Part shown: in pieces, positions 1 to 9,208 of the stretch | Layout of the letters: each line of letters starts with the position of its first letter | How positions within the stretch are numbered: the stretch's first letter is position 1 | Assembly: GCA_017302895.1 (NCBI GenBank) | Contig: JAFLBV010000002.1 | Location: 744,001 to 808,000, forward strand | Origin: Ignavibacteria bacterium | GTDB lineage: Bacteria > Bacteroidota > Ignavibacteria > Ignavibacteriales > Ignavibacteriaceae | Length of the DNA stretch: 64,000 nucleotides | Direction: 5' to 3' | The notes under the pieces: generated by a model | The model's database searches: none | What the model was told of the DNA's origin: nothing | What the model saw: only the letters and a program-made list of their open reading frames with translations | Position numbers and translations under genes: made by a program

Positions 1-42
1 AATGAGAAGTGCAACTAAAAATACTAATTTTCTGATCTTCAT
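1..42 (-). CDS. N-terminus of a secreted or membrane protein (cut by window edge)
   Basis: Only the first 14 codons are inside the window. They read MKIRKLVFLVALLI, a basic start followed by a hydrophobic run typical of a signal peptide or first membrane segment. The start codon lies one base after the stop codon of the preceding minus-strand gene, so it is probably the next cistron of the same operon. The function cannot be told. Confidence 0.6.
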   Translation of the reverse strand, partial: MKIRKLVFLVALLI

Positions 43-43
43 A

Positions 44-1639
44 TTATTGCAACACCATTATCTTTCCAAACAAAGGTTTTTCACTTCCGGCATCTATACG
101 GTAGAAATAAACTCCATTTGGCACTACCTTGCCATTATCATCCTTGCCGTCCCAAAAATCGATTACTCCCGGTGTACCTGAAGTGTTAACTGAATGAACC
201 GGATTTCCTCTCGGCGCATTTTGAATTACTGTTCTCACATAATTCATTCCGAAATCAAAAATCCTGATTGTAACATTCAACTCTTTTCCGCCGGTTGAAT
301 ATTTAATTTTTACCTGCTCAGTTTTTGGAGAAAACGGATTAGGGAATGCATATGAATCTTCTTTCGACTCAAGTTGCTGGGATGCAAAATAGAGTTTCCA
401 TTTATCTGGCCAGACACCTGTGAAACCACTGTTCCTGACCAGTCCGTCAGATGTACCAATGTAGAGCACTATTCCCGATTCCGCCCATGCTGCCGAATAA
501 AAAGTTTTTGATTTCAGCGAGAGTTTCGAGTCACTGTCAACGATGTTACCCGGTGAATACCAGTTCTTTCCATAATCATTCGATTTGTACAGTCCACCAC
601 TTGCTGCAGCCACCACTTTGTCGGTAAATACCGCAAAATTATTCACCCTTTCACCGTCCAGACTCGTAATCCAGTTGGCACCACCGTCAGGCGAAAAACT
701 GACACCGTATGATTCCGAAAGGTCCTCTGCTTTCCAAGTAGCTGCCCATATTTCGTCGGTCCCGAGTTTACAGGCAAGGCCGACAACAAAATTTCCTGAC
801 ATTGCATTGACCTGATTCTGATGATTAAACTTGACCCAGCTTATTCCACCATCGGTCGACTTGTTGATTCCGTTTGCAGTTCCGGCATATATAACAGTAT
901 CATTTACAGCCATAACACTGAATGCACGATAGTTAAGATACCCCTCACTGCAAAATTTCCCGGGTACGGGAGAGACACAAAAATTTAGATTGTCCGAAGG
1001 TTTTATTGAATTGAGAAAATCGGGAGGCAAAACAACCCTCGACCAGGTTGCACCGAGGTCAGTTGACTTTCTCAACCCGCCTGCAAAAGATGATATCCAG
1101 ACAGTGCCGGGTGTGATTGCAATGTCGTATGTAATATTCTGAATCGCGACTGTAACCGGAAGTGCTCTCAATCTGTTGTTACCGTAAACAATCACGGTAT
1201 CCGCATCTTTGTCCAAGGGTTGTGATACTGATTGCCAAGTCTCTCCTCCATCAGAAGTATATCTTAATCCGCTTCCCTCGGGAAGTGTCTGTCCCGTCCT
1301 TTCAACCGAGTGTGCTGTAGCCACCCAAAGTATGCCTCTGTACTTGTCCCATGCAATTGCCGAAACATTTTCTGTGCCAAATGCAGGATCACCATAATAG
1401 TTTCTCCAGGTTGTCCCTTTATCAGTTGATCTGCTAAGTCCTCTCGACGTCCCAAGCCAGATCGTATCTCCCTGAACCAGCATGGCACTAATGCTGTTCG
1501 AAGCGGGATTCTCGGAGGATGAATATGTAATCACCGAAGGTGAATCCTTAAATTTGAAGGAAAAAGGACTTTCCTGAGTAAATACTGAATATGTCAAACA
1601 AACAAAAATCAGAACAAGAGTTTTCATTAATCTTGTCAT
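44..1639 (-). CDS. Secreted Asp-box (BNR/sortilin-like) propeller protein with FlgD-like C-terminal domain
   Basis: A 531-residue exported protein. A hydrophobic signal peptide (MKTLVLIFVCL after a short lead) is followed by about six Asp-box motifs of the form S-x-D-x-G-x-T/S-W, for example STDKGTTW, TSDGGETW, STDGGISW and SPDGGANW. These mark a sortilin/BNR-type beta-propeller. The last 95 or so residues (from PNPFSP to VYFYRID) match the FlgD Ig-like/type IX-sorting-like domain common in Ignavibacteria and Bacteroidota, so surface display or secretion is likely. The substrate is unknown. Two in-frame ATGs four codons apart (1639 and 1627) are possible starts, and the second gives a more usual signal peptide. 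The gene directly abuts the lipoprotein gene upstream of it. Confidence 0.85.
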   Translation of the reverse strand: MTRLMKTLVLIFVCLTYSVFTQESPFSFKFKDSPSVITYSSSENPASNSISAMLVQGDTIWLGTSRGLSRSTDKGTTWRNYYGDPAFGTENVSAIAWDKYRGILWVATAHSVERTGQTLPEGSGLRYTSDGGETWQSVSQPLDKDADTVIVYGNNRLRALPVTVAIQNITYDIAITPGTVWISSFAGGLRKSTDLGATWSRVVLPPDFLNSIKPSDNLNFCVSPVPGKFCSEGYLNYRAFSVMAVNDTVIYAGTANGINKSTDGGISWVKFNHQNQVNAMSGNFVVGLACKLGTDEIWAATWKAEDLSESYGVSFSPDGGANWITSLDGERVNNFAVFTDKVVAAASGGLYKSNDYGKNWYSPGNIVDSDSKLSLKSKTFYSAAWAESGIVLYIGTSDGLVRNSGFTGVWPDKWKLYFASQQLESKEDSYAFPNPFSPKTEQVKIKYSTGGKELNVTIRIFDFGMNYVRTVIQNAPRGNPVHSVNTSGTPGVIDFWDGKDDNGKVVPNGVYFYRIDAGSEKPLFGKIMVLQ

Positions 1640-2434
1640 CTATTTTATCACAATCTTTTTAATTATCGGTAAACTTTTCTTTTTCCCGCGGTCTTCTGCA
1701 TTAAATGTGAAGGTATATTCACCTTTTTGATTTGTAGAGAAGACACTGACAATAATTGAGTAGATGTCGTCATTAGCAACATCATCACCGTGATCCCTGA
1801 AATTTCCGTCATCATACATAAGAAGTGCGGCATTGTTTGAAGTGCCGTCAGGACGGGTAACCACAAAATAAACCCGTGCAAGATCCTGTTTCCCGTTGGG
1901 ATCAATTGCTTTCATTGTCAGTCTGAAAACCGTAGTATCCAAAACTGTAAGCGTATCGGGTGCAACAAGATCACTTATAACCGGCTCCTGATTGGCGGCA
2001 CCGTTGTCGAAAACGAACTTGTTGACTGATAACCGGTAACCCGTTCCCTCAAGATCTGATGCAAAATACTCGGTACGATACTCACCGGAAAGAAGTTTCG
2101 AGCTCATCGGTACCTTGATTGAGAATATCTTGTCTCCTGCTGTTTCATCACCGGCTTCTTTGTTGCCGTTATCAACGAGGTAATAGGGTGTGGAATTCAC
2201 TTTTATATCACCAGGGCTGTAAAGATTCATATAAACACTTCCCGGTGCTGAGTTATATCCAAGATGGATGTAAAACTTCACGAGTGAATCTGTCGAATTA
2301 TAAATCAATGTGTCGTATCTGGCGACACTCTGAACGGAATATTGAGCGGGAACGGGATCGACCAGGTTATTGAACGATTTCTCGCATCCACTCAACAATA
2401 ATATCAGCGCAATGGCTGCTATGCTTTTTTTCAT
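1640..2434 (-). CDS. Lipoprotein with two Ig-like repeats
   Basis: A 264-residue protein starting with a lipoprotein signal (LLLSGC, lipidated Cys17). The body holds two related beta-rich segments, each with an acidic G-D-x-x-A-x-D-x-x-(F/Y)-S loop followed by a GEY strand (GDETAGDKIFS about residues 95-105 and GDDVANDDIYS about 215-225). This resembles Ig-like or calcium-loop adhesion modules. The stop codon touches the start of the following Asp-box protein, so the two are translationally linked and may act together at the outer membrane. No enzyme motif was seen. Confidence 0.8.
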   Translation of the reverse strand: MKKSIAAIALILLLSGCEKSFNNLVDPVPAQYSVQSVARYDTLIYNSTDSLVKFYIHLGYNSAPGSVYMNLYSPGDIKVNSTPYYLVDNGNKEAGDETAGDKIFSIKVPMSSKLLSGEYRTEYFASDLEGTGYRLSVNKFVFDNGAANQEPVISDLVAPDTLTVLDTTVFRLTMKAIDPNGKQDLARVYFVVTRPDGTSNNAALLMYDDGNFRDHGDDVANDDIYSIIVSVFSTNQKGEYTFTFNAEDRGKKKSLPIIKKIVIK

Positions 2435-2506
2435 CTTGTTTCTGAATTTTTCAGCAAATATCTTAAAAATACTTCTCTAAAAATATGTAATTAGAGTTGC
2501 AGGAAT

Positions 2507-3508
2507 TTATAATACACCCGGCCCTATTATAAACGGCATCGGTATAAACGAAAGGATAAATATCAATATTCCAAAATAACCGACTAAAAGTCGTCCAATA
2601 CTGACCGGTGTATTATCATAAACGGGTGGATGCTTAACTTTGATGACAAAATAGAGAAGCAAAGCCCAAAGAAACCAGCCGGTCCAGCCAATCGTAATGC
2701 CTGTATCATAAAACTGATTTATCACTCCCATCCCACCTGCCATAAGGAGGAAAAACATCGCCACCCAGGCAATTTTCTCCTGTGCTTTTTCGCCAAACAT
2801 TGCATAAATTATATGTCCGCCATCAAGCTGACCAACCGGTAGCAGGTTTAGAGCTGTTACAAACAATCCAAACCAACCGGCACAAAGATAGGGATAATGA
2901 TAAATCTCGCTCATCGGCGGGATAAATCCATCCGGTGAATTGGCAAAAAGCTCTCTGAATAGAATAAAAAGCAGATTTTCTCCGAATGCAAGCGACAAAC
3001 CACCCTCTCCGTAACTTGGAAGGTCAAAATCGGGATGGATATTCAATATGAATTCCTTCCCCGGCAGGTTCTGAAATCCATAAATCAATACTATTACCGA
3101 AATAACAAAACCGGCGATCGGACCCGCAATTCCTATGTCAAAAAGGGCTTTTTTGCTGTATATCGGACTTTTTGTTTTTATCACGGCACCCATCGTCCCG
3201 AAATTGAGCATACCCGCAATGGTGGGGAAAGGAATAAAGTAAGGAAAAGTAGCCTTCACATTGTGATACTTTGACGCAAAGAAATGACCAAATTCATGGA
3301 ATCCCAAAATTGCGAGGATCGACAGTGAGTAGGGCAATCCCTCGGCTATTTGCGACACTTCCAACCCTGTACTGGGTGATACGACCCAAAATGCTCCGGC
3401 TATCGTGGTGGTAACAAAAGTTGCTACAAAAAGGAGCAAAGGTACAACATAAACCCGGAAGGCACTCTCTTCCATGTTGTTAATATTTCCGTTGTCTGTT
3501 TCGCTCAT
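2507..3508 (-). CDS. Site-2 protease family (M50) membrane metalloprotease
   Basis: A 333-residue polytopic membrane protein. The zinc-binding motif HEFGH lies at residues 71-75 within a membrane segment, and the third-ligand motif NLLPVGQLDGGH at 221-232 is typical of M50 intramembrane proteases. The region between, with a conserved G-x-AGP motif (GIAGPIAG), is also as in the family. It probably cleaves membrane-embedded substrates such as anti-sigma factors. There is no PDZ domain. The closest relatives are probably the shorter M50 branch of cyanobacteria, plants and Bacteroidota. It sits 2 bp after the upstream DUF1207-like gene, suggesting co-transcription. Confidence 0.9.
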   Translation of the reverse strand: MSETDNGNINNMEESAFRVYVVPLLLFVATFVTTTIAGAFWVVSPSTGLEVSQIAEGLPYSLSILAILGFHEFGHFFASKYHNVKATFPYFIPFPTIAGMLNFGTMGAVIKTKSPIYSKKALFDIGIAGPIAGFVISVIVLIYGFQNLPGKEFILNIHPDFDLPSYGEGGLSLAFGENLLFILFRELFANSPDGFIPPMSEIYHYPYLCAGWFGLFVTALNLLPVGQLDGGHIIYAMFGEKAQEKIAWVAMFFLLMAGGMGVINQFYDTGITIGWTGWFLWALLLYFVIKVKHPPVYDNTPVSIGRLLVGYFGILIFILSFIPMPFIIGPGVL

Positions 3509-3510
3509 TA

Positions 3511-4341
3511 TTAAAAATCTATTGTAACGCCCGTTGAAAAATATTCGTCATTTAAATCGTAGTACTCACCGTGTACATTTTTTCCGGAGAAAAGTGTAAA
3601 GACGAGACGGAGACCACTCCCTTCGGGCTTACCAAACTTGATTCCAAACTGTGCGGTGTGATTTGAATTGTAAGCAGTTGTAGACGCAAGTTTGTAGTCG
3701 TATGAAACGAACGGGTAAAAATTGCCAAATGAAAGAGATTGTATGTAGGAATCGAATCCGGCTTGCAATATCCAAGGTTTTATTTCCGTTGGATCAACAT
3801 GGAAAAGATGTGTAGCTCCTGCATATACACGGAGATCACCAAAACGGTAGTAGCTCATCAACTCAAAAAATTCACGACTATAGACGATGGGGAATCTCTG
3901 ATCACGCCACTGCCTGGTTGATCCATCGAAATGACCATCAACAAAGTGAGCACTTATGTGGCTCAGTCTGAGTCGTACACCTGCCTCATTTCCTGACGGG
4001 AATTCCTTTTTCAAACCGATGTTTAAGCCGAAAAGATAATCAACCGCATCGACGGGAAAGTGAAAGTCAGCTTCACCTCTTAGTCTGGTGTAGGTGAAAA
4101 AATCGGCTCCTGTCGAAAGCGTAAAGCCTTTGGAAATCTCTTTGTGAAAAATATCTTTTGAAGCACCGATGTCGAGTCTTAAATCATTCTGTCCCGACTG
4201 AAAGAAGACACCCATCCTTGGTTCCAGGAAATTGGAAGTAAATGGTTGTATGTTCAGGTCACCGGGAAAAATTTTGTACGATTGTGCAGTTACCAGAGTG
4301 GAAAAGAGGGCAACCGCCAGAATTATCCTGTACGATTTCAA
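3511..4341 (-). CDS. Exported protein resembling DUF1207
   Basis: A 276-residue protein with a signal peptide (about 20 residues, ending TAQS). Near the N-terminus the pattern F-x-x-x-FLEPRMGVFF resembles the PREPR motif of the DUF1207 family. The rest has alternating hydrophobic strands rich in aromatic residues and ends in VTIDF, as expected of a small outer-membrane beta-barrel. The role is unknown. The assignment to DUF1207 is from motif memory only. A possible -7 promoter box lies upstream, suggesting it starts a two-gene unit with the M50 protease. Confidence 0.7.
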   Translation of the reverse strand: MKSYRIILAVALFSTLVTAQSYKIFPGDLNIQPFTSNFLEPRMGVFFQSGQNDLRLDIGASKDIFHKEISKGFTLSTGADFFTYTRLRGEADFHFPVDAVDYLFGLNIGLKKEFPSGNEAGVRLRLSHISAHFVDGHFDGSTRQWRDQRFPIVYSREFFELMSYYRFGDLRVYAGATHLFHVDPTEIKPWILQAGFDSYIQSLSFGNFYPFVSYDYKLASTTAYNSNHTAQFGIKFGKPEGSGLRLVFTLFSGKNVHGEYYDLNDEYFSTGVTIDF

Positions 4342-4378
4342 TATTTGTTACATTTCTTATTTTATAAAATACCAACAT

Positions 4379-4386
4379 CAAATATA
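4379..4386 (-). promoter_or_regulatory. Possible -7 box for the DUF1207-like gene
   Basis: On the minus strand this reads TATATTTG, a full match to the Bacteroidota -7 consensus TAnnTTTG, 37 bases before the start codon. No convincing TTTG partner lies 19 bases upstream. A perfect 14-bp palindrome, TATTTTATAAAATA (4358-4371), sits between the box and the gene and could be an operator. The call rests on short motifs only. Confidence 0.25.
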
Positions 4387-4410
4387 AGAAATCATATCTA
4401 TTAATTTCGG

Positions 4411-5502
4411 TTAGAACTGACGCCCCTTCCACTCAACCGACTTTGAAAAAAGGAGTATAAAAGGAAATGTAATCACATACACAAAATAGTAAAGCTCAAA
4501 AAACGGAAAGTATCTAATCGTGGATAGAAGTTTAAGTCTGTAAACCACTGAGGTGAGGAAAATGAGGTCAACTGATATGATTGAGGCAATTAATGTTAAA
4601 CCTGTTGAGGTAAAGAACGGTAGAATGGCAACTGCAAGCAGATGGGCCAGAAAAGCAGTAACCAAAACTGCAATTCCATGAAGTGGTACATTCAGCCCGC
4701 CAATCGACCACCTCTTTTTTTGTTTGTAAAGTTGCAGGATACCCTCTACCGGCAAAGATTCAATGAGAGCATCCTTATCGAGAGGGTAAATAATCTTGTA
4801 TTTTTTTAATGCTGAAATGGCTGCTAGTAACTGCGAATCTTCGGTAACACTAAAAGGCATGCTCTCGTATCCGCCTGTTTCGTCGTATGCAGCGCGGGAA
4901 TAAGCCATGTTGTTACCTATTACACTAAGGGGAATCCCGGCATTTACAGTACCGGAGCCCGCTCCAAGAAGATACATAAAATCAAGATGTTGCATCCCCT
5001 TGAAAGGATTACCTGTCTCCTGACATGTCATTCCACCACACAAACCTGTATCTTTTGTAAAGTAGGATGCCATTGTTTTAGCCCACAACGGATTTACTTT
5101 ACAGTCGGCATCCGTCGTCAGGATCACTTCACCCTTTGCCACCTTCAATCCCTGAACCAGTGCATTCGACTTTCCACGGAGATGTGCAACGGGTTCCTGG
5201 TCCTCAACAAGTTTGAACCTTGGTCTGTCCCTAATAAATTCTTTGATCAAATGCCCTGTTTTGTCAGTGGAATGATCATCAATTATGATGATTTCGAGTT
5301 TCCCTTGAGGGTATTCAAGTTTATCGAGTGCATTCAGACAACGAATTATTACTGCCTCTTCATCCCTCACTGCAACCACTACCGAGGCTGTAGGAAGCTC
5401 GTCTTCAGACAACCTCGGAAATTTCCTGTATGTAGCAACCACATACAGAAGTGTCTGCAAAACATACAAAGCCACAACAATCAGGGCAATCAGTTCAAAC
5501 AT
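4411..5502 (-). CDS. Membrane family-2 glycosyltransferase
   Basis: A 363-residue GT2 enzyme (GT-A fold). An N-terminal membrane segment is followed by the nucleotide-sugar motif IIIDDHSTDKT, the metal-binding DAD of TTDADCK and the acceptor-site motif QKKRW, then C-terminal membrane helices. This layout is that of processive or lipid-linked glycosyltransferases that use cytoplasmic nucleotide sugar and a membrane acceptor. Its start overlaps the end of the NodB-type deacetylase by 13 bp, with AGGAG upstream as a plausible ribosome site. With a second GT2 and a deacetylase in the operon, it probably builds and modifies an envelope glycan or glycolipid. The sugar and acceptor are unknown. Confidence 0.88.
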   Translation of the reverse strand: MFELIALIVVALYVLQTLLYVVATYRKFPRLSEDELPTASVVVAVRDEEAVIIRCLNALDKLEYPQGKLEIIIIDDHSTDKTGHLIKEFIRDRPRFKLVEDQEPVAHLRGKSNALVQGLKVAKGEVILTTDADCKVNPLWAKTMASYFTKDTGLCGGMTCQETGNPFKGMQHLDFMYLLGAGSGTVNAGIPLSVIGNNMAYSRAAYDETGGYESMPFSVTEDSQLLAAISALKKYKIIYPLDKDALIESLPVEGILQLYKQKKRWSIGGLNVPLHGIAVLVTAFLAHLLAVAILPFFTSTGLTLIASIISVDLIFLTSVVYRLKLLSTIRYFPFFELYYFVYVITFPFILLFSKSVEWKGRQF

Positions 5503-6131
5503 TCCCGGGGGGCTCCTGTATGATACTTTTTATTCGCAACAATATCTGTCGTTTCTTTTAATAATGTCAGTAAAAAATTGTGAGTTTTTGCATTATCATG
5601 AAAAACCACAATAGAATTCGGTTTCAAATATTTGTTAATTATTTCCTTCGAAAGATTAGAATCGCCCTCATAATCCCCACTCAAAAGATCCCACATGACA
5701 CACTTTTGACCTGAATTTTTTATGTATTTCAGCACTCTGGGATCGAATGCGCCGTAGGGGGGTCTGAAATATTCAATCGCAACTCCTGTCAGGTCCTCAA
5801 GGATATTTTTCGACTCAACCACTTCCTCCAGCAATACGGGGAATGGTGCAAAACGCAACTTCCTGTGAGTAAGTGAATGGTTGCCTATCAAATGCCCTCT
5901 CCTGATTATCTCCTGTACCACATATCTGTTCTCCACCGCCTCATCTACCCGAAGAAAAAAGAGGGCTTTTATTGAGAGGTCGTCGAGTTTATCGAGCAAT
6001 GAATGGGTAAAGTCAGTTGGTCCATCATCAAAGCTTATCAAAATCCGGTCACGGGCAGTTGTCCAAATTACTTCAGGGAAAATTCGCCTTAACCCCGTCG
6101 GAGGAACATACCAAAACTTAGGGTGCTTCAT
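5490..6131 (-). CDS. NodB-type polysaccharide deacetylase
   Basis: A 213-residue carbohydrate esterase family 4 enzyme. It shows motif 1 FDDGP at 34-38 (base and metal Asp), motif 2 GNHSLTH at 83-89 (metal His pair) and motif 3 RPPYG at 123-127. It would remove N-acetyl groups from a sugar polymer or lipid-linked sugar. The chosen ATG at 6131 overlaps the stop of the upstream glycosyltransferase as ATGA. A longer upstream in-frame reading would run inside that gene in another frame and lacks family similarity. There is no signal peptide, so it probably acts on a cytoplasmic or inner-leaflet intermediate made by the flanking glycosyltransferases. Confidence 0.9.
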   Translation of the reverse strand: MKHPKFWYVPPTGLRRIFPEVIWTTARDRILISFDDGPTDFTHSLLDKLDDLSIKALFFLRVDEAVENRYVVQEIIRRGHLIGNHSLTHRKLRFAPFPVLLEEVVESKNILEDLTGVAIEYFRPPYGAFDPRVLKYIKNSGQKCVMWDLLSGDYEGDSNLSKEIINKYLKPNSIVVFHDNAKTHNFLLTLLKETTDIVANKKYHTGAPRECLN

Positions 6132-7246
6132 CTTTTGTACTCCCTTCCCTTCCAGTTGAATCCTCCAAACACGCCTGAAATAGCAGCGTAGAGGATATAA
6201 GGAATCTGCACCAGCTCCGCCTTCATCAAAAATCCGGCGGTAACTTTCTGATACAAAATCCCCTCCCCCTCTCTTAATATTCTGTATTCTGCCATTGATT
6301 TCAAGAGCAGGGAACACAGGAAATAGACTGCAAAAGGCTCCCCAAAAGGAACCATTAAAGGCAATGCGACCATAAGCGAAAGATAGAAGAAAAAAATGAT
6401 CATCAGTTGAGCAACAAGTGCAAAATCTTCGTAAAACAAACTTTTGCTCGCCCACCTGCTCCTCTGTTCCGCAAAACTTTTTATATCGCTTCCGGGGTTC
6501 GTTTCAACCGCTGATTCTTTTTCAAGAACAAACTTTACATCATATCCGAGTCTGTGGATTGCACGCATCAAAAATTCGTCATCCCCGGATGCGAATTGGA
6601 TGTTATCCCGGAAACCATCCACTTTGAAGAATAGATTTTTCCTGAACGCCATACTCGCAGCACTGCAAATCACAGGACTTCCCGAACCTGCCAGTCCAGC
6701 ACCTGCAAGCCATAAACCACCAAATTCCAGCGCCTGAAATCTCTCAAAAAAACTGTTGCCCGCCCGGTATCTGACGGTTCCAGCAACAAATCCCGTTTTT
6801 TCATCAAACCTTGAAACAAGTGATCTGACCCAGCCTCGATTCAAGTGACAATCAGCATCAGTAATTAAAATCAACTCACCACTTGCCAGGGATACTCCCA
6901 GTTCAATCGCCTTCTTCTTCCCTTCAACTCCGTTTTTTTGATCTATAAATTTTATTCGGGGATGTTCGGAAACGATTGCCTTTGCTGCAGTCCAGTCATC
7001 GTCAGAGTGGTCATTCACCAAAATTACTTCAAATTCAATATCTTCAATGTCCAGCGCGATGATATCCTGTATCAGACCGGGTAAATTTGCTGCCTCATTT
7101 CGAAAAGGAATTAAAACCGTTACAGATTTAGTACCGGATGAAAAATCGACCGGTTTTTTGACCTTCGATATCCCCCTCTTAATTCTTCCCAGAAAAAAAA
7201 GATAAAATAACAGTGTAAAGATGAAAAAGGCGAGAAGGGGTTCCAA
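6128..7246 (-). CDS. Membrane family-2 glycosyltransferase
   Basis: A 372-residue GT2 enzyme similar in layout to the glycosyltransferase two genes on. An N-terminal membrane anchor is followed by ILVNDHSDDDW, the DAD motif in ITDADCHLNRGW, the QRSRW acceptor motif (about 265) and C-terminal membrane helices. The two look like paralogues. It is 6 bp from the LPG-synthase-like gene upstream and overlaps the deacetylase by 4 bp, so all four genes form one translationally coupled unit. It probably acts in surface glycan or glycolipid synthesis. Confidence 0.87.
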   Translation of the reverse strand: MEPLLAFFIFTLLFYLFFLGRIKRGISKVKKPVDFSSGTKSVTVLIPFRNEAANLPGLIQDIIALDIEDIEFEVILVNDHSDDDWTAAKAIVSEHPRIKFIDQKNGVEGKKKAIELGVSLASGELILITDADCHLNRGWVRSLVSRFDEKTGFVAGTVRYRAGNSFFERFQALEFGGLWLAGAGLAGSGSPVICSAASMAFRKNLFFKVDGFRDNIQFASGDDEFLMRAIHRLGYDVKFVLEKESAVETNPGSDIKSFAEQRSRWASKSLFYEDFALVAQLMIIFFFYLSLMVALPLMVPFGEPFAVYFLCSLLLKSMAEYRILREGEGILYQKVTAGFLMKAELVQIPYILYAAISGVFGGFNWKGREYKR

Positions 7247-7252
7247 GCCCGA

Positions 7253-8224
7253 TTATTTCTTTTTTCTGAAGATGAAGATGGCTCCCGGTATTGCCGGAAT
7301 CAAAACATTTATAGTGTAAAGCATAAGTGCGGCATTGAAGCAGGCGCCTGCAGTTACCCCAAACTGTCCGATAAAAAATACTGCAGCACTCTCTCGTATC
7401 CCAATCTCACCAAATGTCACTCCCGGTATAATGCTTTTTGTGAAAAAAACCAGCGCAATACCCATAACTGCTCCCGAAACTTCTTCGATGGATGAGTAGG
7501 AAAGCAGAAGCAGAAAAAACTGAGTCGAGAAAACAAAATAATTTACCACAGACAATGCAAAATTCTTTGCGAATGTTCCCCTGTGAAAGAGACCTATCGA
7601 TCTGAAATTTAGAAAATATTTTTCCACCAGTTTAAACTTGCTGATTTGATCCCCAATAAAACCTCTCCAAAACTCAGGTGAAAGCATCAAATAGAGAAGC
7701 ATTAGATAGACTCCTGTGAGCAGAAACAGAAGAGAAACAGTGAGATTAGTATCGACGGAATAAATCCGGTTCAAAAAGATGATTGCAGCAAATGATCCGC
7801 CAATCAGAATAACCAGCAGCGAATTAAGTTTGTCAATTGCTGCTCCAGCCGTCACTTCAGAAAGTCTTACTTCTTTTAGCGGAAAAGCCCTTCCCGGATA
7901 TTCACCTAACCTGCCGGGAGTCAACAGTCCTGTACTTATACCCGTAAGAATCGAGATAAAAACATCGCTCTTCTTTTGCGGTTTATACGAGAAGTCGCAG
8001 ATTAATTTCCATTTTTTAAATTGCAGATAAAAATTTAGTGGGACCAATGAAACAGCAACTATAAATGGCAGGGATGATTTTATACTAAGAAAAGTTGCAA
8101 GAGAGATGTCACTGAAACGGGCATTTAAATAGTAAATCAAGCCCGCAGTGATAAGAAGTTTTACACCGAGGAGAAGTCTGAATTTCCAGGCATCCATATT
8201 CTTAAAGGAGACTGAGCTTATCAA
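7253..8224 (-). CDS. Lysylphosphatidylglycerol synthase-like membrane protein (PF03706 type)
   Basis: A 323-residue polytopic membrane protein matching the LPG-synthase transmembrane family. The key stretch is STGLLTPGRLGEYPGR (about 114-129), and the later region around PGVTFGEIGIRES (about 283) is also typical of the family. The aminoacyl-transferase domain of MprF is absent, as in many stand-alone members placed beside glycosyltransferases, where a flippase or lipid-glycan role has been proposed. The start is uncertain: TTG at 8224 or ATG at 8197 (MDAWKFR). Neither has a clear Shine-Dalgarno site. Confidence 0.82.
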   Translation of the reverse strand: MISSVSFKNMDAWKFRLLLGVKLLITAGLIYYLNARFSDISLATFLSIKSSLPFIVAVSLVPLNFYLQFKKWKLICDFSYKPQKKSDVFISILTGISTGLLTPGRLGEYPGRAFPLKEVRLSEVTAGAAIDKLNSLLVILIGGSFAAIIFLNRIYSVDTNLTVSLLFLLTGVYLMLLYLMLSPEFWRGFIGDQISKFKLVEKYFLNFRSIGLFHRGTFAKNFALSVVNYFVFSTQFFLLLLSYSSIEEVSGAVMGIALVFFTKSIIPGVTFGEIGIRESAAVFFIGQFGVTAGACFNAALMLYTINVLIPAIPGAIFIFRKKK

Positions 8225-8239
8225 ACCACGAATTCCATA

Positions 8240-9208
8240 TTAAACTTCTATTGTAAATTTACCCTGTTTCATAATAAGTTCTCCATCAAGGTAAACATCG
8301 GGATCTTTTACTACGCCGTCGAGGTGAAGCGGAACTTTGACTTTACCGCCAAAACCCATATTGTCACCTACAGCTATGTGGATAGTCCCCATCACCTTCT
8401 CATCTTCCAGGATCAGTCCCGAAAGTTGTGCAGAATCGTTGGTTCCGATTCCGAATTCTGCAATATTGTATGCATCACCACCGACCTTTGCAAGTATCTC
8501 AGAAAGCTGTTTTGCATTTTCACCACCTTCAACTGAGGTAACAAATCCGCTTTTTACCGTTAGTTTTATATCCATCTCTTTCATGAGTCCGACTCCTGCA
8601 AAAGAACCATCGACTATGAATACGCCTTCAGCAGTCCCTTCAACAGGGGCGAGGAATGTCTCTCCGGTTGGTAGATTGCCGCTTTCACCTTTTGCATGAA
8701 AGAGACCCTTCGACGCATGAGCGTCCCGTCCGTCAATCGAAAATGAGATATCGGTTCCCTTTGTGGAAGTAACTCTGACATGCTTACCTTTATCGAGAAC
8801 AGCTTTAAGATTCAGTGATCTTTCGGCAATTCTCTTATAGTCAGCATTCAATCCCCTGATCATCACATCTTTTGTAATTCCGGGAAATGTCGCCACTCTG
8901 GCACCGGTTGCAGATGCATCCCTTCTTGCCTGAGTGTGAGTGAGAGATCTGAGAGTGGGACACAAGACAACATCGAACTGTTTCATTAAATCAGCGATGG
9001 CAGCCGGCGGTTCCTGTCCATTTACCTCGAGTGGCTGCATTTCGGAATAAACAGCTTTATGCCCAAGTCGAATGGCGGAGAGATAGAGTTCGTATGCAAT
9101 CTCATGTTTTTCTGTATCGGAAACAACGAGCACGGTCTCCCCTGCCTTTGCTCCCATACAATCTCTAATTGCAATATCACAAGCTTTTTGTAAATCGGTC
9201 ATAATCAT
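8240..9208 (-). CDS. M29-like aminopeptidase (AmpS/thermophilic metalloprotease family)
   Basis: A 322-residue cytoplasmic protein whose organisation fits the M29/AmpS-like branch. An N-terminal segment, with KAGETVLVVSD and an LRSLTHTQAR loop, is followed by the catalytic half with SFSIDGRDA, NLPTGETFLAPVEGTAEGVFIVDGSF, GENAKQLSEIL, AEFGIGTN and HIAVGDNMGFGG. The E, H and D residues in these blocks are the usual metal ligands. It would release N-terminal amino acids from peptides. The ATG overlaps the stop of the upstream barrel protein (ATGA). An alternative start is the ATG two codons in. It is shorter than classic M29 enzymes of about 400 residues. Confidence 0.85.
   Translation of the reverse strand: MIMTDLQKACDIAIRDCMGAKAGETVLVVSDTEKHEIAYELYLSAIRLGHKAVYSEMQPLEVNGQEPPAAIADLMKQFDVVLCPTLRSLTHTQARRDASATGARVATFPGITKDVMIRGLNADYKRIAERSLNLKAVLDKGKHVRVTSTKGTDISFSIDGRDAHASKGLFHAKGESGNLPTGETFLAPVEGTAEGVFIVDGSFAGVGLMKEMDIKLTVKSGFVTSVEGGENAKQLSEILAKVGGDAYNIAEFGIGTNDSAQLSGLILEDEKVMGTIHIAVGDNMGFGGKVKVPLHLDGVVKDPDVYLDGELIMKQGKFTIEV

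Noticed and set aside
4987..5523. Plus-strand open frame of 178 codons
   Set aside because: It is antisense to a clear glycosyltransferase gene and has odd, Cys/His-rich composition.
6132..6455. Upstream extension of the deacetylase frame by 108 codons
   Set aside because: It lies inside the upstream glycosyltransferase gene in another frame and has no deacetylase similarity; the ATGA overlap gives a natural start.
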